Positions 44,182-53,882 of a stretch of DNA of 64,000 nt are shown here, one piece after another. Both the position numbers and the translations under genes were made by a program. The DNA is from Lacicoccus alkaliphilus DSM 16010. Lineage in GTDB: Bacteria > Bacillota > Bacilli > Staphylococcales > Salinicoccaceae. The notes under the pieces were generated by a model that was given only the letters and a program-made list of their open reading frames with translations, was not told where the DNA came from and did no database searches. The DNA lies in NCBI RefSeq assembly GCF_900142805.1, contig NZ_FRCF01000008.1, positions 40,109 to 104,108 of the forward strand, read 5' to 3'. Position 1 is the first letter of the stretch, and each line of letters begins with the position of its first letter.

Positions 44182-45165
44182 ATGGTGAAGATCGCAGTCG
44201 ATACTGCAGGCGGTGACCATGGTCCCGGCACGACGGTATACGGGGCCAGTCTTGCGATGCGGGATAACGCCGGATTGGAATGCCTCTTCTTTGGAGATCA
44301 ATCTCAGATTGAAGCCGCGCTGCCGGGCTTTGCGGATACAAGCAGAATGGAGATCATTGCGGCAGATGAGGTCATCACGGATGAAGATGACCCGCTCCGG
44401 GCTGTGCGCAGAAAGAAGGATTCCACGATCGTCAAGGGATTGAAGGCCGTTGCGGAAGGTGAAGCGGATGCTTTCGTCTCCGCCGGCAACAGTGGCGCAA
44501 TCTTTGCAGGCAGCGTGTCGATCATCGGGCAGAATCCGAACGTCACCCGGCCCGCTTCCGTGACCGTACTGCCGACGGTCTCCGAATCCACACCCCATTA
44601 TCTCATCATAGACTCAGGTGCAAATATTGCCGCCAAACCGGAACACCTGGCACAGTACGGCCGGGTCGGCAGTAAAGTGGCCGAGCAATTGCTGCAAGCG
44701 GAAAATCCACGGGTCGGCCTCTTGAACATCGGTTCGGAAAGTACAAAAGGCAACGCCTTCACAAAAGAGACCTTTCAATTGCTCTCGGCCGATGAAGATT
44801 TGAACTTCACCGGAAATGTCGAACCGCACACGCTGCTCGGCGGCACCCATGAAGTTGTCCTGACGGACGGCTTCACCGGCAATATCATGCTGAAAGCAGT
44901 GGAAGGCACAGCCGGCATATTGATGCACGACTTGTTGGAAAAGATCAAGGCCAACAGCAGTTTGGCAGAAAACGATGAAAAGATGATGGAAGACCTTATG
45001 TACAGTTATATCAACAGATATACGAACCAGGACATCGGCGGCGGTTTCATACTCGGCATCAAGGCACCCGTCGTCATCACCCACGGCTCTGCCGGCGAAA
45101 TGATGTTCAAACACAGTGTGGAAATGGGCGCAGAATTATCCAAAAGCATCATCTTCCAAAGATGA
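44182..45165 (+). CDS. plsX: PlsX-like phosphate acyltransferase
   Basis: A 327-residue PlsX family protein: AVDTAGGDHGPGTT at the N-terminus (a variant of the GGDxAP motif), SAGNSGAIFAGS, IDSGANIAAKPEHL, LLNIGSESTKGN, VLTDGFTGNIMLKAVEG and, close to the end, APVVITHGSA. PlsX interconverts acyl-ACP and acyl-phosphate at the membrane. The housekeeping plsX normally sits with fapR, fabD, fabG and acpP, none of which is here, so this may be a second copy. Its ATG directly follows the DegV stop, indicating translational coupling. Confidence 0.88.
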   Translation: MVKIAVDTAGGDHGPGTTVYGASLAMRDNAGLECLFFGDQSQIEAALPGFADTSRMEIIAADEVITDEDDPLRAVRRKKDSTIVKGLKAVAEGEADAFVSAGNSGAIFAGSVSIIGQNPNVTRPASVTVLPTVSESTPHYLIIDSGANIAAKPEHLAQYGRVGSKVAEQLLQAENPRVGLLNIGSESTKGNAFTKETFQLLSADEDLNFTGNVEPHTLLGGTHEVVLTDGFTGNIMLKAVEGTAGILMHDLLEKIKANSSLAENDEKMMEDLMYSYINRYTNQDIGGGFILGIKAPVVITHGSAGEMMFKHSVEMGAELSKSIIFQR

Positions 45166-45252
45166 GCGTCTGATAGCAAAAATCCTTTAAAACAGATTAT
45201 ATAAGTTCAATTCAGGGAAGATATGGTTAATAATTGTCTTAGGAGGACTATA

Positions 45253-46248
45253 ATGAACGCTTTCAATGCTTTAGTTGCTGATAAGATAGATGAAAAAATC
45301 GAAATGCACATCAAAGAACTGCAAGTCGATGATCTGACCGAAGGTGAGGTGCTGATCGACGTCCATTATTCCAGCGTCAACTACAAAGATGGCATGGTCG
45401 CCGCAATGGGTGAAATTGCAGAGGCATTCCCGATTGTCCCTGGCATCGACCTCGCCGGTGAAGTCATCGAATCCAGTGATGACAGGTATAAGAAAGGTGA
45501 TGCCGTCATCGCCACAAGTTACAAAATCGGTACGGGCATCTCCGGCGGCTTTTCCGAAGTGGCACGAATTCCGGCAGACTGGATTGTACCCTTGCCTGAC
45601 GGAATGACTTTAAAAGAGTCAATGGAGCTCGGCACTGCAGGGCTGACTGCGGGCATTTCAATAAAAAAACTCGAGGCTGTCGGTATGACCCCCGATGAGG
45701 GCCCTGTCCTCGTTGCCGGCGCCACCGGCGGTACAGGCAGTTTGTCCGTCAATATGCTCGCCGCTTCAGGGTATAGGGTTGTTGCCAGTACAGGCAGCAT
45801 GGACGAAGAGGCGTATTTAAAATCCCTGGGAGCCACAGAAGTCATCCACCGGGACGAGGTGACCAATCAGGAGGGCGGCCCTGTCGGGGAGCCGAAATAT
45901 CAGGCGGCCATCGACCCGGTCGGCGGCAAAACGACAGAGTATCTCATCAAGCATATACAGCCTGAAGGTGCTTTGGCGACGTTTGGACTGGTGGCAGGCA
46001 TCGCAGTGTACACTACGGTCTTACCATTCATCGGCCGCGGCATCCACTGGGTCGGTGTGGATTCCGTCAATTATCCGATGAAATTACGTAAAGACGTATG
46101 GGAAAGGCTGGCCTCAGACTTGAAACCCGACCTCATGGATAAGGATCTCGTGAATGAAGTGACTTTGGAGGAACTGCCTGAAGTGCTGCATAATATCATC
46201 GAGGGGAAAGTCAAAGGCCGGACGATTGTAAATCTTAAATATCAATAA
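45253..46248 (+). CDS. YhdH/YhfP-family quinone/acryloyl-CoA-type reductase
   Basis: A 331-residue medium-chain reductase of the zinc-free branch: VHYSSVNYKDGMVA, VPGIDLAGEVIES, ATGGTGSLSVNMLAASGYRVV (NADPH site near 153-173) and IDPVGGKTTEYL. The closest characterised relatives are YhdH and AcuI, which reduce acryloyl-CoA to propionyl-CoA. The AGGAGG site fits the ATG at 45253, not the earlier one at 45223. The 87-base gap after plsX and an AT-rich stretch suggest its own promoter. Confidence 0.88.
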   Translation: MNAFNALVADKIDEKIEMHIKELQVDDLTEGEVLIDVHYSSVNYKDGMVAAMGEIAEAFPIVPGIDLAGEVIESSDDRYKKGDAVIATSYKIGTGISGGFSEVARIPADWIVPLPDGMTLKESMELGTAGLTAGISIKKLEAVGMTPDEGPVLVAGATGGTGSLSVNMLAASGYRVVASTGSMDEEAYLKSLGATEVIHRDEVTNQEGGPVGEPKYQAAIDPVGGKTTEYLIKHIQPEGALATFGLVAGIAVYTTVLPFIGRGIHWVGVDSVNYPMKLRKDVWERLASDLKPDLMDKDLVNEVTLEELPEVLHNIIEGKVKGRTIVNLKYQ

Positions 46249-46294
46249 AGTCTAAGAGTATGTGTATAGCGACATGAATTCATGAAATCAAGAA

Positions 46295-46331
46295 TAAGCC
46301 CATATCATCCTTTTTGATGGTATGGGCTTTT
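46295..46331. terminator. Intrinsic terminator
   Basis: AAGCCCATATCATC pairs with GATGGTATGGGCTT (one G-T), followed by TTTTCATT. It ends the reductase transcript and can also end the toxin-antitoxin transcript. Confidence 0.88.
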
Positions 46332-46356
46332 CATTCATATCCGCTTTTCGTTATAA

Positions 46357-46623
46357 TCACTCATAATGTGACCAGGCAGAATAAATTTTCACCAGTTTTA
46401 ATTCCTCATCTACTGTATAAACTACACGATGTTGATGGTTGATTCTTCGGGAATACCTGCCCAGATGCTTGGGCTGAAGTTTTTCAAAAGATTGGGTTGG
46501 TTGAAAGGGTTCTTCTTTTAAAACCTGCACTACTGATTCAAACTGGCTTTTTAAATTAGATTGTTTTATCTTTTTTAAATCTTTCTTCACTGAATTTTTA
46601 AATACTACTTGATAGTTCTCCAT
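46357..46623 (-). CDS. yoeB: Toxin YoeB (RelE superfamily mRNA interferase)
   Basis: An 88-residue YoeB-type toxin. Features are VVFKNSVKKDLKKIKQS at the start, the conserved PFEKLQ-like SFEKLQPKHLGRYSRRINHQHRVVY core (Glu near 47, Arg near 65) and the C-terminal SHYE, where His and Tyr match the catalytic tail of YoeB. It cleaves mRNA at the ribosome when free of antitoxin. Its ATG shares one base with the antitoxin stop (TAATG). Confidence 0.92.
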   Translation of the reverse strand: MENYQVVFKNSVKKDLKKIKQSNLKSQFESVVQVLKEEPFQPTQSFEKLQPKHLGRYSRRINHQHRVVYTVDEELKLVKIYSAWSHYE

Positions 46624-46880
46624 TAAAGTTTATCCCAATCTATCTCGTCTACATTTGTAAAGCCACTGTCATCTTTTTCTCTTTCCCTTACCTTATCCAT
46701 CACTCCAGTTTGCTCTAAAATTAATGTTTCTTGAATGCTGTTCCAATCTTCCTGGCTGATGATGACTGCATTATTCTCTTTTTTGGATCCATTAATGATC
46801 ACTGGCTGATGATCTTCGTTAACCTTTTTTAAAATATTGTAAAATTCTTTGCGTGCATCAGTTGGAGATAAAATTTCCAT
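46623..46880 (-). CDS. yefM: Antitoxin YefM (Phd/YefM family)
   Basis: An 85-residue antitoxin. The N-terminal DNA-binding fold shows LSPTDARKEFYNILKKVNED and AVIISQEDWNSIQETL. The acidic C-terminal tail (DSGFTNVDEIDWDKL) neutralises the toxin. GAGGTG fits the ATG at 46880. It leads the two-gene operon and probably represses it. The pair is visibly more AT-rich than its neighbours, as expected for acquired DNA. Confidence 0.9.
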   Translation of the reverse strand: MEILSPTDARKEFYNILKKVNEDHQPVIINGSKKENNAVIISQEDWNSIQETLILEQTGVMDKVREREKDDSGFTNVDEIDWDKL

Positions 46881-46897
46881 ATTAATCACCTCACATT

Positions 46898-46926
46898 TAT
46901 TATAACGTACGTTTTTAAGTACGTAA
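46898..46926 (-). promoter_or_regulatory. Promoter and operator of yefM-yoeB
   Basis: On the minus strand TTTACG, 17-base spacer, TATAAT. The spacer consists largely of a dyad of ACGTAC-type arms (TACGTAC...GTACGT), a likely antitoxin-binding site placed to block polymerase. Confidence 0.65.
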
Positions 46927-46948
46927 ATAAAATAAACTCTATTTCCTG

Positions 46949-47194
46949 CTATTTACGCCCCATAATTTGTTTCACAAGTTTCGCATGCTTCAGTCTGATT
47001 GTAAATGCGCCCTTGTTCATAGATCCGTAAAAGTTCAAGCTGCCGTACCATGCGACTTGCACGTCCAGCACGATAGGAATATTAATCACTGCACTTTTTC
47101 TCTGAGTTACCTGGATAAAAGTAGATGCAAGAAATGAATAACCGTGCCCCGCAGTATTGCTGGTGGAGCAATGCCATAAGAAAAAGAACCGCAA
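46949..47194 (-). pseudogene. 81-codon ORF, possible remnant of a PLD-like domain protein
   Basis: The C-terminal half (DVQVAWYGSLNFYGSMNKGA) resembles the end of a phospholipase-D-like nuclease domain found in some helicase/restriction proteins (a WYGSxNFL-type motif). The N-terminal half matches nothing and no ribosome site is seen. It lies between the toxin-antitoxin pair and guaA. I read it as a decayed fragment; the family match is from memory and weak. Confidence 0.35.
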
Positions 47195-47229
47195 CCCTTA
47201 TAATCAAAGGATTTACGGCTCTCCTGCAA

Positions 47230-48774
47230 TTATTCCCACTCGATTGTTGCCGGTGGTTTATTCGTTATATCATACACGACTCTGTTGACATGTTTGGATT
47301 CATTCACGATCCGCTTCGAGATCTTGTTCAGTACATCCCAGTCGATCCTCGCGAATTCGCTGGTCATGCCGTCGACGCTGGTCACGGCCCTGATGCCGAT
47401 GGTGTAGTCATACGTCCGGTAGTCGCCCATGACGCCGACGGACCGGATGTCAGGAAGTACCGTGAAGTACTGCCAGATGTCCCGATCAAGGCCTGCTTTC
47501 CTGATCTCATCCCTCAAGATCCAGTCGCTTTCCCTCACGATTTCAAGTTTTTCCTCCGTGATTTCACCAAGCACCCGGATGCCGAGCCCCGGCCCCGGGA
47601 ACGGCTGCCTCCACACAAGGTGTTCTGCGATGCCGAGTTCGATGCCGAGCTCCCGCACTTCATCCTTGAATAAAGTGTTCAGCGGCTCAATGAGTTCAAA
47701 CTCCATATCTTCGGGCAGTCCGCCCACGTTATGGTGGGATTTGATCGTCGTCGCGGTTTCGGTGCCGGACTCGATGATATCTGTATAAAGCGTGCCCTGC
47801 GCAAGGAAGTCGACTTCAGTCAGCTTCGCCGCTTCATCGTTGAATACATAGATGAATTCATTTCCGATGATCTTACGTTTCTTCTCAGGGTCTGAGACAC
47901 CTTTCAGCTTTTCCATGAAGCGGTCTTGGGCGTCGATTTTGATGATGTTCATGTTGAAGCCTTCACCGAACTGTTCCATGACCAGGTCACCCTCGCCTTT
48001 ACGCAGGAGGCCGTGGTCGACGAATATGCACGTCAGCTGGTCTCCGATCGCCTTATGCAGCAGCACTGCAGTGACGGACGAGTCGACACCGCCGCTCATC
48101 GCACAGAGGACTTTGCGGTCGCCGACCTGTTCCTGGATTTTCTCCACTTCAATGTCGATGAAGTTCTCCATCGTCCATTCGCCCGTGCATCCACTGATTT
48201 CACGGATGAAGTTCTTAAGGAACGCATCCCCATTCAGTGAGTGCTTGGATTCCGGGTGGAACTGAACACCGTACAGCGGTTGTTCTTCATGCGCGATCGC
48301 AGCATATTCGCAGTTTTCGGTATGCGCAATCTTACGGAAGCCTTCCGGGATGCCCGTCACTTTGTCGCTGTGGCTCATCAGCATGATCTCTTCTTCGTTC
48401 ATCCCTTTGAAAATGTCTTCCGACGGATCCAGTATGAGGTCCGTCGAGCCGAACTCCCTGCCGGGGGAGGAGACGACTTCCCCGCCGAGTGTGTGGACCA
48501 TCAGCTGCATGCCGTAGCAGATGCCGAGTACCGGCACGCCAAGTTCAAGCACTTCAGGGTCCACCCGGTAGGCGTCGTCGTTATAGACGCTCTTCGGTCC
48601 TCCTGATAGGATGATGCCTTTCGGGTTGAGTGCTTTGATCTCTTCGATTGTAATGCTTGGATTGTGCAGTTCACTGTATACGCCGAGGTCACGGATCCTC
48701 CGCGTGATCAGCTGATTGAACTGGCTGCCGAAATCGATTACCAGAATAAGTTCCTGTTCTTTTGCCATTTCCAT
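47230..48774 (-). CDS. guaA: GMP synthase (glutamine-hydrolysing)
   Basis: A 514-residue two-domain enzyme converting XMP to GMP. The glutaminase domain (about 9-200) has GICYGMQLM (Cys86) and VQFHPES. The ATP-pyrophosphatase domain carries [10 protein letters not shown] (P-loop near 230), and the C-terminal dimerisation domain includes [12 protein letters not shown]. It follows guaB by 17 bases as the second gene of a minus-strand operon with an upstream guanine riboswitch. AGGAG lies ten bases before the ATG; a second ATG two codons in is equally possible. Confidence 0.97.
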   Translation of the reverse strand: MEMAKEQELILVIDFGSQFNQLITRRIRDLGVYSELHNPSITIEEIKALNPKGIILSGGPKSVYNDDAYRVDPEVLELGVPVLGICYGMQLMVHTLGGEVVSSPGREFGSTDLILDPSEDIFKGMNEEEIMLMSHSDKVTGIPEGFRKIAHTENCEYAAIAHEEQPLYGVQFHPESKHSLNGDAFLKNFIREISGCTGEWTMENFIDIEVEKIQEQVGDRKVLCAMSGGVDSSVTAVLLHKAIGDQLTCIFVDHGLLRKGEGDLVMEQFGEGFNMNIIKIDAQDRFMEKLKGVSDPEKKRKIIGNEFIYVFNDEAAKLTEVDFLAQGTLYTDIIESGTETATTIKSHHNVGGLPEDMEFELIEPLNTLFKDEVRELGIELGIAEHLVWRQPFPGPGLGIRVLGEITEEKLEIVRESDWILRDEIRKAGLDRDIWQYFTVLPDIRSVGVMGDYRTYDYTIGIRAVTSVDGMTSEFARIDWDVLNKISKRIVNESKHVNRVVYDITNKPPATIEWE

Positions 48775-48791
48775 TTATAAAAATCTCCTGT

Positions 48792-50339
<1,548 letters not shown>

Positions 50340-50342
50340 TTA

Positions 50343-50410
50343 TCTCATAGCAGGTTTTTTTAAGGAAAACCCTAGAAACTCACAATCCATATTATTGTGA
50401 TTATATGAAA
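50343..50410 (-). promoter_or_regulatory. Guanine (purine) riboswitch upstream of guaBA
   Basis: The minus strand aligns to the xpt aptamer element by element: P1 TTTCATA with TATGAGA, J1/2 TAATC, P2 ACAAT/ATTGT with loop AATATGG, J2/3 AGTTTCTA, P3 GTTTT/AAAAC with loop CCTTAAA, and J3/1 TGCTATG. The specificity base before UAUG is C, which predicts guanine rather than adenine. J3/1 differs from the usual GACTATG. A hairpin (AACAATTAA/TTAATTGTT, about 50316-50341) follows but lacks a T-run, so the switching mechanism is not clear. Confidence 0.9.
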
Positions 50411-50498
50411 TAAATAATTACTTATGATAACAAAAACAATGATGACATACAACTTTATTGTACATGATTATAGTACAAATATCTTCATTATGAAATGA

Positions 50499-50522
50499 GT
50501 AAAATTCAGGGCGCCGGGGTAG
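50499..50522 (+). promoter_or_regulatory. Weak sigma-B-like promoter of the first stress gene
   Basis: GTAAAA, 12 bases, GGGTAG, compared with the sigma-B consensus GTTTAA-N12-15-GGGTAT. It lies 38 bases before the GSP17M-like gene. Confidence 0.4.
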
Positions 50523-50559
50523 ATACATAATAATACATTTAATAATCGGAGGCATCGAT

Positions 50560-50934
50560 ATGAATTATTATGAGTTTTTCCCGAATCGTGATGAATTGTT
50601 GGAAGAGATTGAATTATTGAAGGGTGAGGGGTATTACGAATCCGATTTCCATGTACTGGCTGCTGAAGAAGCGGATCCTGATGAGATGCAGTGGATCAAA
50701 TATACGGACATCTACTTCCATCCTTACTTTGATGAAGGTGAAAGCATGAAGTCGATGTTCTCTGCAAATGAACCGGCAAAAAATTTCATGCAGAAAATCG
50801 AATTGGATGATGCATCGTCGGTTGAATATTTGGAAAGGATCAAAAACGGGGAGTTTTTCCTCTTTTATACGGATGATGAAAAATATGCAAGGGAAAAAGA
50901 TGCCGGCAAAGCGCCGGATGCCGGTGCATATTAG
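50560..50934 (+). CDS. General stress protein 17M-like (YflT domain)
   Basis: A 124-residue acidic protein with a single YflT/GSP17M domain: an N-terminal NRDELLEEIELLKGEGYYESDFHVLA stretch matching the helix-strand opening of the two larger paralogues nearby, and ERIKNGEFFLFYTDD closing it. Function is unknown; Bacillus relatives belong to the sigma-B general stress regulon. GGAGG precedes the ATG. Confidence 0.82.
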   Translation: MNYYEFFPNRDELLEEIELLKGEGYYESDFHVLAAEEADPDEMQWIKYTDIYFHPYFDEGESMKSMFSANEPAKNFMQKIELDDASSVEYLERIKNGEFFLFYTDDEKYAREKDAGKAPDAGAY

Positions 50935-50943
50935 CACATGATG

Positions 50944-50975
50944 AAACACCCGCATCATCTCTGATGCGGGTGTTT
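50944..50975. terminator. Bidirectional terminator overlapping the yfbU-like 3' end
   Basis: AAACACCCGCATCA and TGATGCGGGTGTTT form a 14-bp perfect stem with a TCTC loop. The last codons and stop of the YfbU-like gene lie in the stem. Confidence 0.92.
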
Positions 50976-51560
50976 GCGCCTTCCCCGTGCCGGAATCCGT
51001 CCTTTACCCTCCTGCACTGAGAACAGTTCAACCAGCTGCTGCTTGGTTATGTAAGTCGGGATGCCGACTTTGGGTATGTTGAAGTCTTTGAATTTGAGCA
51101 GCATTTTACGGTATGTCTCTATATCCATATCCGGATTTTCAATGACCCGCGGCAGCTTCTGCTGTTCATGCTTCTTCAGGAATCTATAGTAGCTCAAATA
51201 CTTATGTTCACTTTCGATATCGCTTCTGAAACCTGCAAACTCTATGATGTATTTCTTTCTTAAATACTGCTGGTCCGAGTGGCTCAAAAACTCGAAGGAA
51301 GTTTCAATGCAGTGATACATCGTCAGTATGATCTCCACTTCTTCACTTACTTTTTTTGATATCCCCTCATCCATATGATGTACATGCTCGAATATTTCAT
51401 TATACTTACTCTCAATGCCATTGATGACGATATCGATGTAATATTCATAATTCCTGTAGTTCTCACTGCCTTTGGTGTACCGGTCACGCCGTTCCATCAA
51501 TAATAAATAAACCAGCAGGCGTTCTTCTTTGCGACTGAGCGGCTTATCGTCCGTCCCCAT
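50955..51560 (-). CDS. YfbU-family protein
   Basis: A 201-residue protein. The pattern of ILTMYHCIETSFEFL, EFAGFRSDIESEHKYLSYYRFL and the closing YRKMLLKF fits the YfbU family, whose E. coli member has been linked to mazF-mediated cell death but has no settled function. It starts directly after the stop of a 35-codon ORF (TAA then ATG), so its translation is probably coupled. The basic tail (KGRIPARGRRKHPHQR) is encoded within the terminator region. Confidence 0.75.
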   Translation of the reverse strand: MGTDDKPLSRKEERLLVYLLLMERRDRYTKGSENYRNYEYYIDIVINGIESKYNEIFEHVHHMDEGISKKVSEEVEIILTMYHCIETSFEFLSHSDQQYLRKKYIIEFAGFRSDIESEHKYLSYYRFLKKHEQQKLPRVIENPDMDIETYRKMLLKFKDFNIPKVGIPTYITKQQLVELFSVQEGKGRIPARGRRKHPHQR

Positions 51561-51668
51561 TTAAAATACACATTCCGATACATTATGGTTTTCATTTCCT
51601 GACGCTTTTCTCCCATATACTCCTTTTTCGGCCCATTCATTGCAGTACATCCTGTAATCATCATTCAT
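51561..51668 (-). CDS. 35-aa ORF coupled to the YfbU-like gene
   Basis: ATG at 51668 sits behind AAAGAGGGGG at good spacing and opens 35 codons starting MNDDYRMYCNEWAEKG and ending VSECVF. Its TAA abuts the ATG of the yfbU-like gene. It is hydrophilic, with two cysteines and no signal peptide. No family is recognised. It may be a real small protein or a coupling leader. Confidence 0.6.
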   Translation of the reverse strand: MNDDYRMYCNEWAEKGVYGRKASGNENHNVSECVF

Positions 51669-51735
51669 ATTTATTACCCCCTCTTTATTAATATAAATGA
51701 TAGTTGAGGTTCACCTGCAAAGGAATAGCCGGAAG

Positions 51736-52575
51736 CTAACTATCCACAACTGGATAGTTTTTTGATTTTTCCCACATTTCAAGACAGCTGTGCTGTTCAA
51801 AAATGATGTGCGCCCGCTGCCTCAAGTCATCGTATCCTTTTTTCTCACCCAGGCCGGCCAGGGCTTTCAGCCATAAATCGTAGATTTCACACATCATATA
51901 AGAAGAAAAATTCATACTCAATATGTTGATCGCTTTTTTACATTTCAAGATCACCTGATGGTGCTGGCCCTCATTACTGTAACATGCGGTCAGATGATAC
52001 AATATTTTCGTCCCCAGCCTGAAATCATCGATATTCAATTTCCGGTAAAGTTTATCGGCGTCCGCATAATATTTCAATGCTTTTTCCCCGAGGTGATGCT
52101 TTGTGTCCCCGAGCGCCATGTAGAGATGAGGGAGATAACTGCTCAGCCTGTGTTTATCCGCAATGTAAATCGCATGGCGAAGCTGGGTCTCGGCGTCCTC
52201 ATAAGACATTTCATGAAATGACACAAGCCCCCGGTGCCATTTCGCATACATTTTAACTTTATCGCTGGACGCCTTCACATTCCCCTGATGCACATCCAGG
52301 ACCTTCATCATTGCCGCATAATCATTCTGTTCCCTTGCGGCATCCAGTTCATTTGTAAAAACCTCCTCCCCGGTCATCCCCTCATTTGCCAATAAGTCAT
52401 TGAAGGATAAGTTCAGCCTCCCGAGAATCTGGTTCACTTTCATCATGGAGAGACTCCCATTGTTGTTCTCAAGCCTGGACAGGCTGGACTGCGAGCATAT
52501 CCCCCTGCTCAGCATCTTCTGTGAAATCCTCTGTTTTGTGCGCTCCCGCCTGATCCTGTCCCCTATAGTCGTCAA
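51736..52575 (-). CDS. HTH-TPR transcriptional regulator (RRNPP/PlcR-like)
   Basis: A 279-residue regulator. An N-terminal Xre-type helix-turn-helix (about 4-60, with RTKQRISQKMLSRGICSQSSLSRLE) is followed by five or six TPR-like helical pairs (about 75-270, for example ALKYYADADKLYRKLNIDD). The layout matches peptide-responding regulators of the Rgg/PlcR/NprR group, though many such proteins sense other ligands. No secreted pheromone-like ORF is evident next to it. The divergent neighbour is the first large YflT paralogue, and the co-directional small ORF and yfbU-like gene lie downstream. Confidence 0.82.
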   Translation of the reverse strand: MTTIGDRIRRERTKQRISQKMLSRGICSQSSLSRLENNNGSLSMMKVNQILGRLNLSFNDLLANEGMTGEEVFTNELDAAREQNDYAAMMKVLDVHQGNVKASSDKVKMYAKWHRGLVSFHEMSYEDAETQLRHAIYIADKHRLSSYLPHLYMALGDTKHHLGEKALKYYADADKLYRKLNIDDFRLGTKILYHLTACYSNEGQHHQVILKCKKAINILSMNFSSYMMCEIYDLWLKALAGLGEKKGYDDLRQRAHIIFEQHSCLEMWEKSKNYPVVDS

Positions 52576-52648
52576 TATGCTGCCCCCTTATTATAATAAT
52601 TTAAATATATATCGCAGGTCTGCTTTGTCAACAAATATTTTTATTCCT

Positions 52649-52673
52649 GTTTAATATTTTCATGAAGGGGTAT
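52649..52673 (+). promoter_or_regulatory. Sigma-B promoter, first large stress paralogue
   Basis: GTTTAA, 13-base spacer, GGGTAT: an exact match to the general-stress sigma-B consensus. Confidence 0.85.
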
Positions 52674-52743
52674 CGTTTTTATAGATCAATTAAGTAAAGA
52701 ATCACTTAATGTAAAAATAATTATTATGCCTGGAGGGGTACTG

Positions 52744-53808
52744 ATGAGCAAGATGGAAAAGTTTAAAAGCGAACAGGAACTTGTCGGAAGAATCGAGCAG
52801 CTGCGTGCCGATGGGGTGCGCGATGATGAAATCACAGTATTTTCAAAAGATTCCCTCGAAAACACATCACTGAATTACACTGATGTCAATTTCAAGGATG
52901 CGGAAGGTTCTGCATGGGATAAATTTGCGGCCTTCTTCACTTCGGAAGAGCCTGAAGAGCGCGTCATGAAAGATATGAACTTGAGTGAATCGGAGCAGCA
53001 GGAATACATCAATGCCATGCAGGCTGGAGATATCCTGTTATATGTAGACGACAACACGCCACCGGAGTCTCAAATGGGCACCGGTGCTGCAGCTGGCGCT
53101 GGAGTGGGTGCCGGAACACGTGAAACAACGGAATCACCCGTCGCCTCAACGAGCTCGGAAGACCGGGTGCCGGATCCCGCCGACGACGGCGTGGCCCAGA
53201 ACCAGGGACACCTGAACGATAAGGCCGGCAGAAAAGAGGATGAAGCGCTCAGACCTTCCCCGAACACCGAAGAAGGGAACCAAATGGATAAGGACTACGA
53301 AGGTACGATGCGTGCAGAAGATGATGTTACAGGTACAGGCGCTGCAGCCGGCACAACGAGAGATGCTGGGGCTGCAGGCAGAACGGACGAAGAAGAGTCA
53401 CTTGAACTTCGCGAAGAAAGACTGAATGTCGACAAGGAAAATGTCAAGACAGGTGAAGTGCAGGTGGACAAGCATGTTGAAACTGAACGTCAGGAAGTGG
53501 ACGTTCCTGTTGAGAGGGAAGAAGTCGAAATCGAACGCCGTCCGGTTTCAGGTGAAAAAAGGGCTGGTGGTTCATTCGATGACACCTCACTTGATGGGGA
53601 CGACTCGATCAACGTCCCGCTCCATGAGGAAAAAGTGAATGTATCAAAAGACAATGTCGTCGATGAAGAAGTCGTCGTCAAGAAAAACAAGGTCACTGAC
53701 ACTGAGCACGTGGAAGAGGATGTCCGCCGTGAAGAATTGGACGTCAAGGAAGATGACTCGGCACTCGATCATGACCGCAGCAGAGATAATGACAAGGATA
53801 GATTTTAA
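52744..53808 (+). CDS. Stress protein with YflT domain and C-terminal DUF2382 (YsnF-like) domain
   Basis: A 354-residue, very acidic protein. The N-terminal YflT/GSP17M domain (about 1-105, EKFKSEQELVGRIEQLRADG and the GDILLYVDD close) is joined by a Gly/Ala/Asp-rich linker (about 110-215). The C-terminal DUF2382 repeat region follows (about 222-335): LRLEERL-like LELREERLNVDKENVKTG, then paired VxVxREEVEIERRPV and LHEEKVNVSKDNVVDEEVVV units. DUF2382 proteins are associated with stress. GGAGG fits ATG 52744. It is expressed from an ideal sigma-B promoter and closed by its own terminator. Confidence 0.87.
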   Translation: MSKMEKFKSEQELVGRIEQLRADGVRDDEITVFSKDSLENTSLNYTDVNFKDAEGSAWDKFAAFFTSEEPEERVMKDMNLSESEQQEYINAMQAGDILLYVDDNTPPESQMGTGAAAGAGVGAGTRETTESPVASTSSEDRVPDPADDGVAQNQGHLNDKAGRKEDEALRPSPNTEEGNQMDKDYEGTMRAEDDVTGTGAAAGTTRDAGAAGRTDEEESLELREERLNVDKENVKTGEVQVDKHVETERQEVDVPVEREEVEIERRPVSGEKRAGGSFDDTSLDGDDSINVPLHEEKVNVSKDNVVDEEVVVKKNKVTDTEHVEEDVRREELDVKEDDSALDHDRSRDNDKDRF

Positions 53809-53826
53809 TAATCATAAATGGTCTAC

Positions 53827-53857
53827 ATCTCCCTGATATATCAGGGAGATTTTTTTA
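53827..53857 (+). terminator. Intrinsic terminator between the stress paralogues
   Basis: A 24-base palindrome (ATCTCCCTGA...TCAGGGAGAT) followed by seven T. Confidence 0.92.
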
Positions 53858-53882
53858 TCTTCAGGTTGGAAAAACGTTCATC

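Noticed and set aside
47195..47280. An att-site duplication of the guaA 3' end
   Set aside because: I looked for the last bases of guaA repeated near 46,250-46,400 and found no copy, so island borders cannot be shown.
50455..50490. TTGTACATGATTATAGTACAA upstream of the first stress gene as a PucR-type operator
   Set aside because: The arms TTGTAC and GTACAA recur with a nine-base gap instead of four, near guaB and a stress gene. Without further evidence I treat it as AT-rich chance, though the resemblance to the 12,006 dyad is noted.
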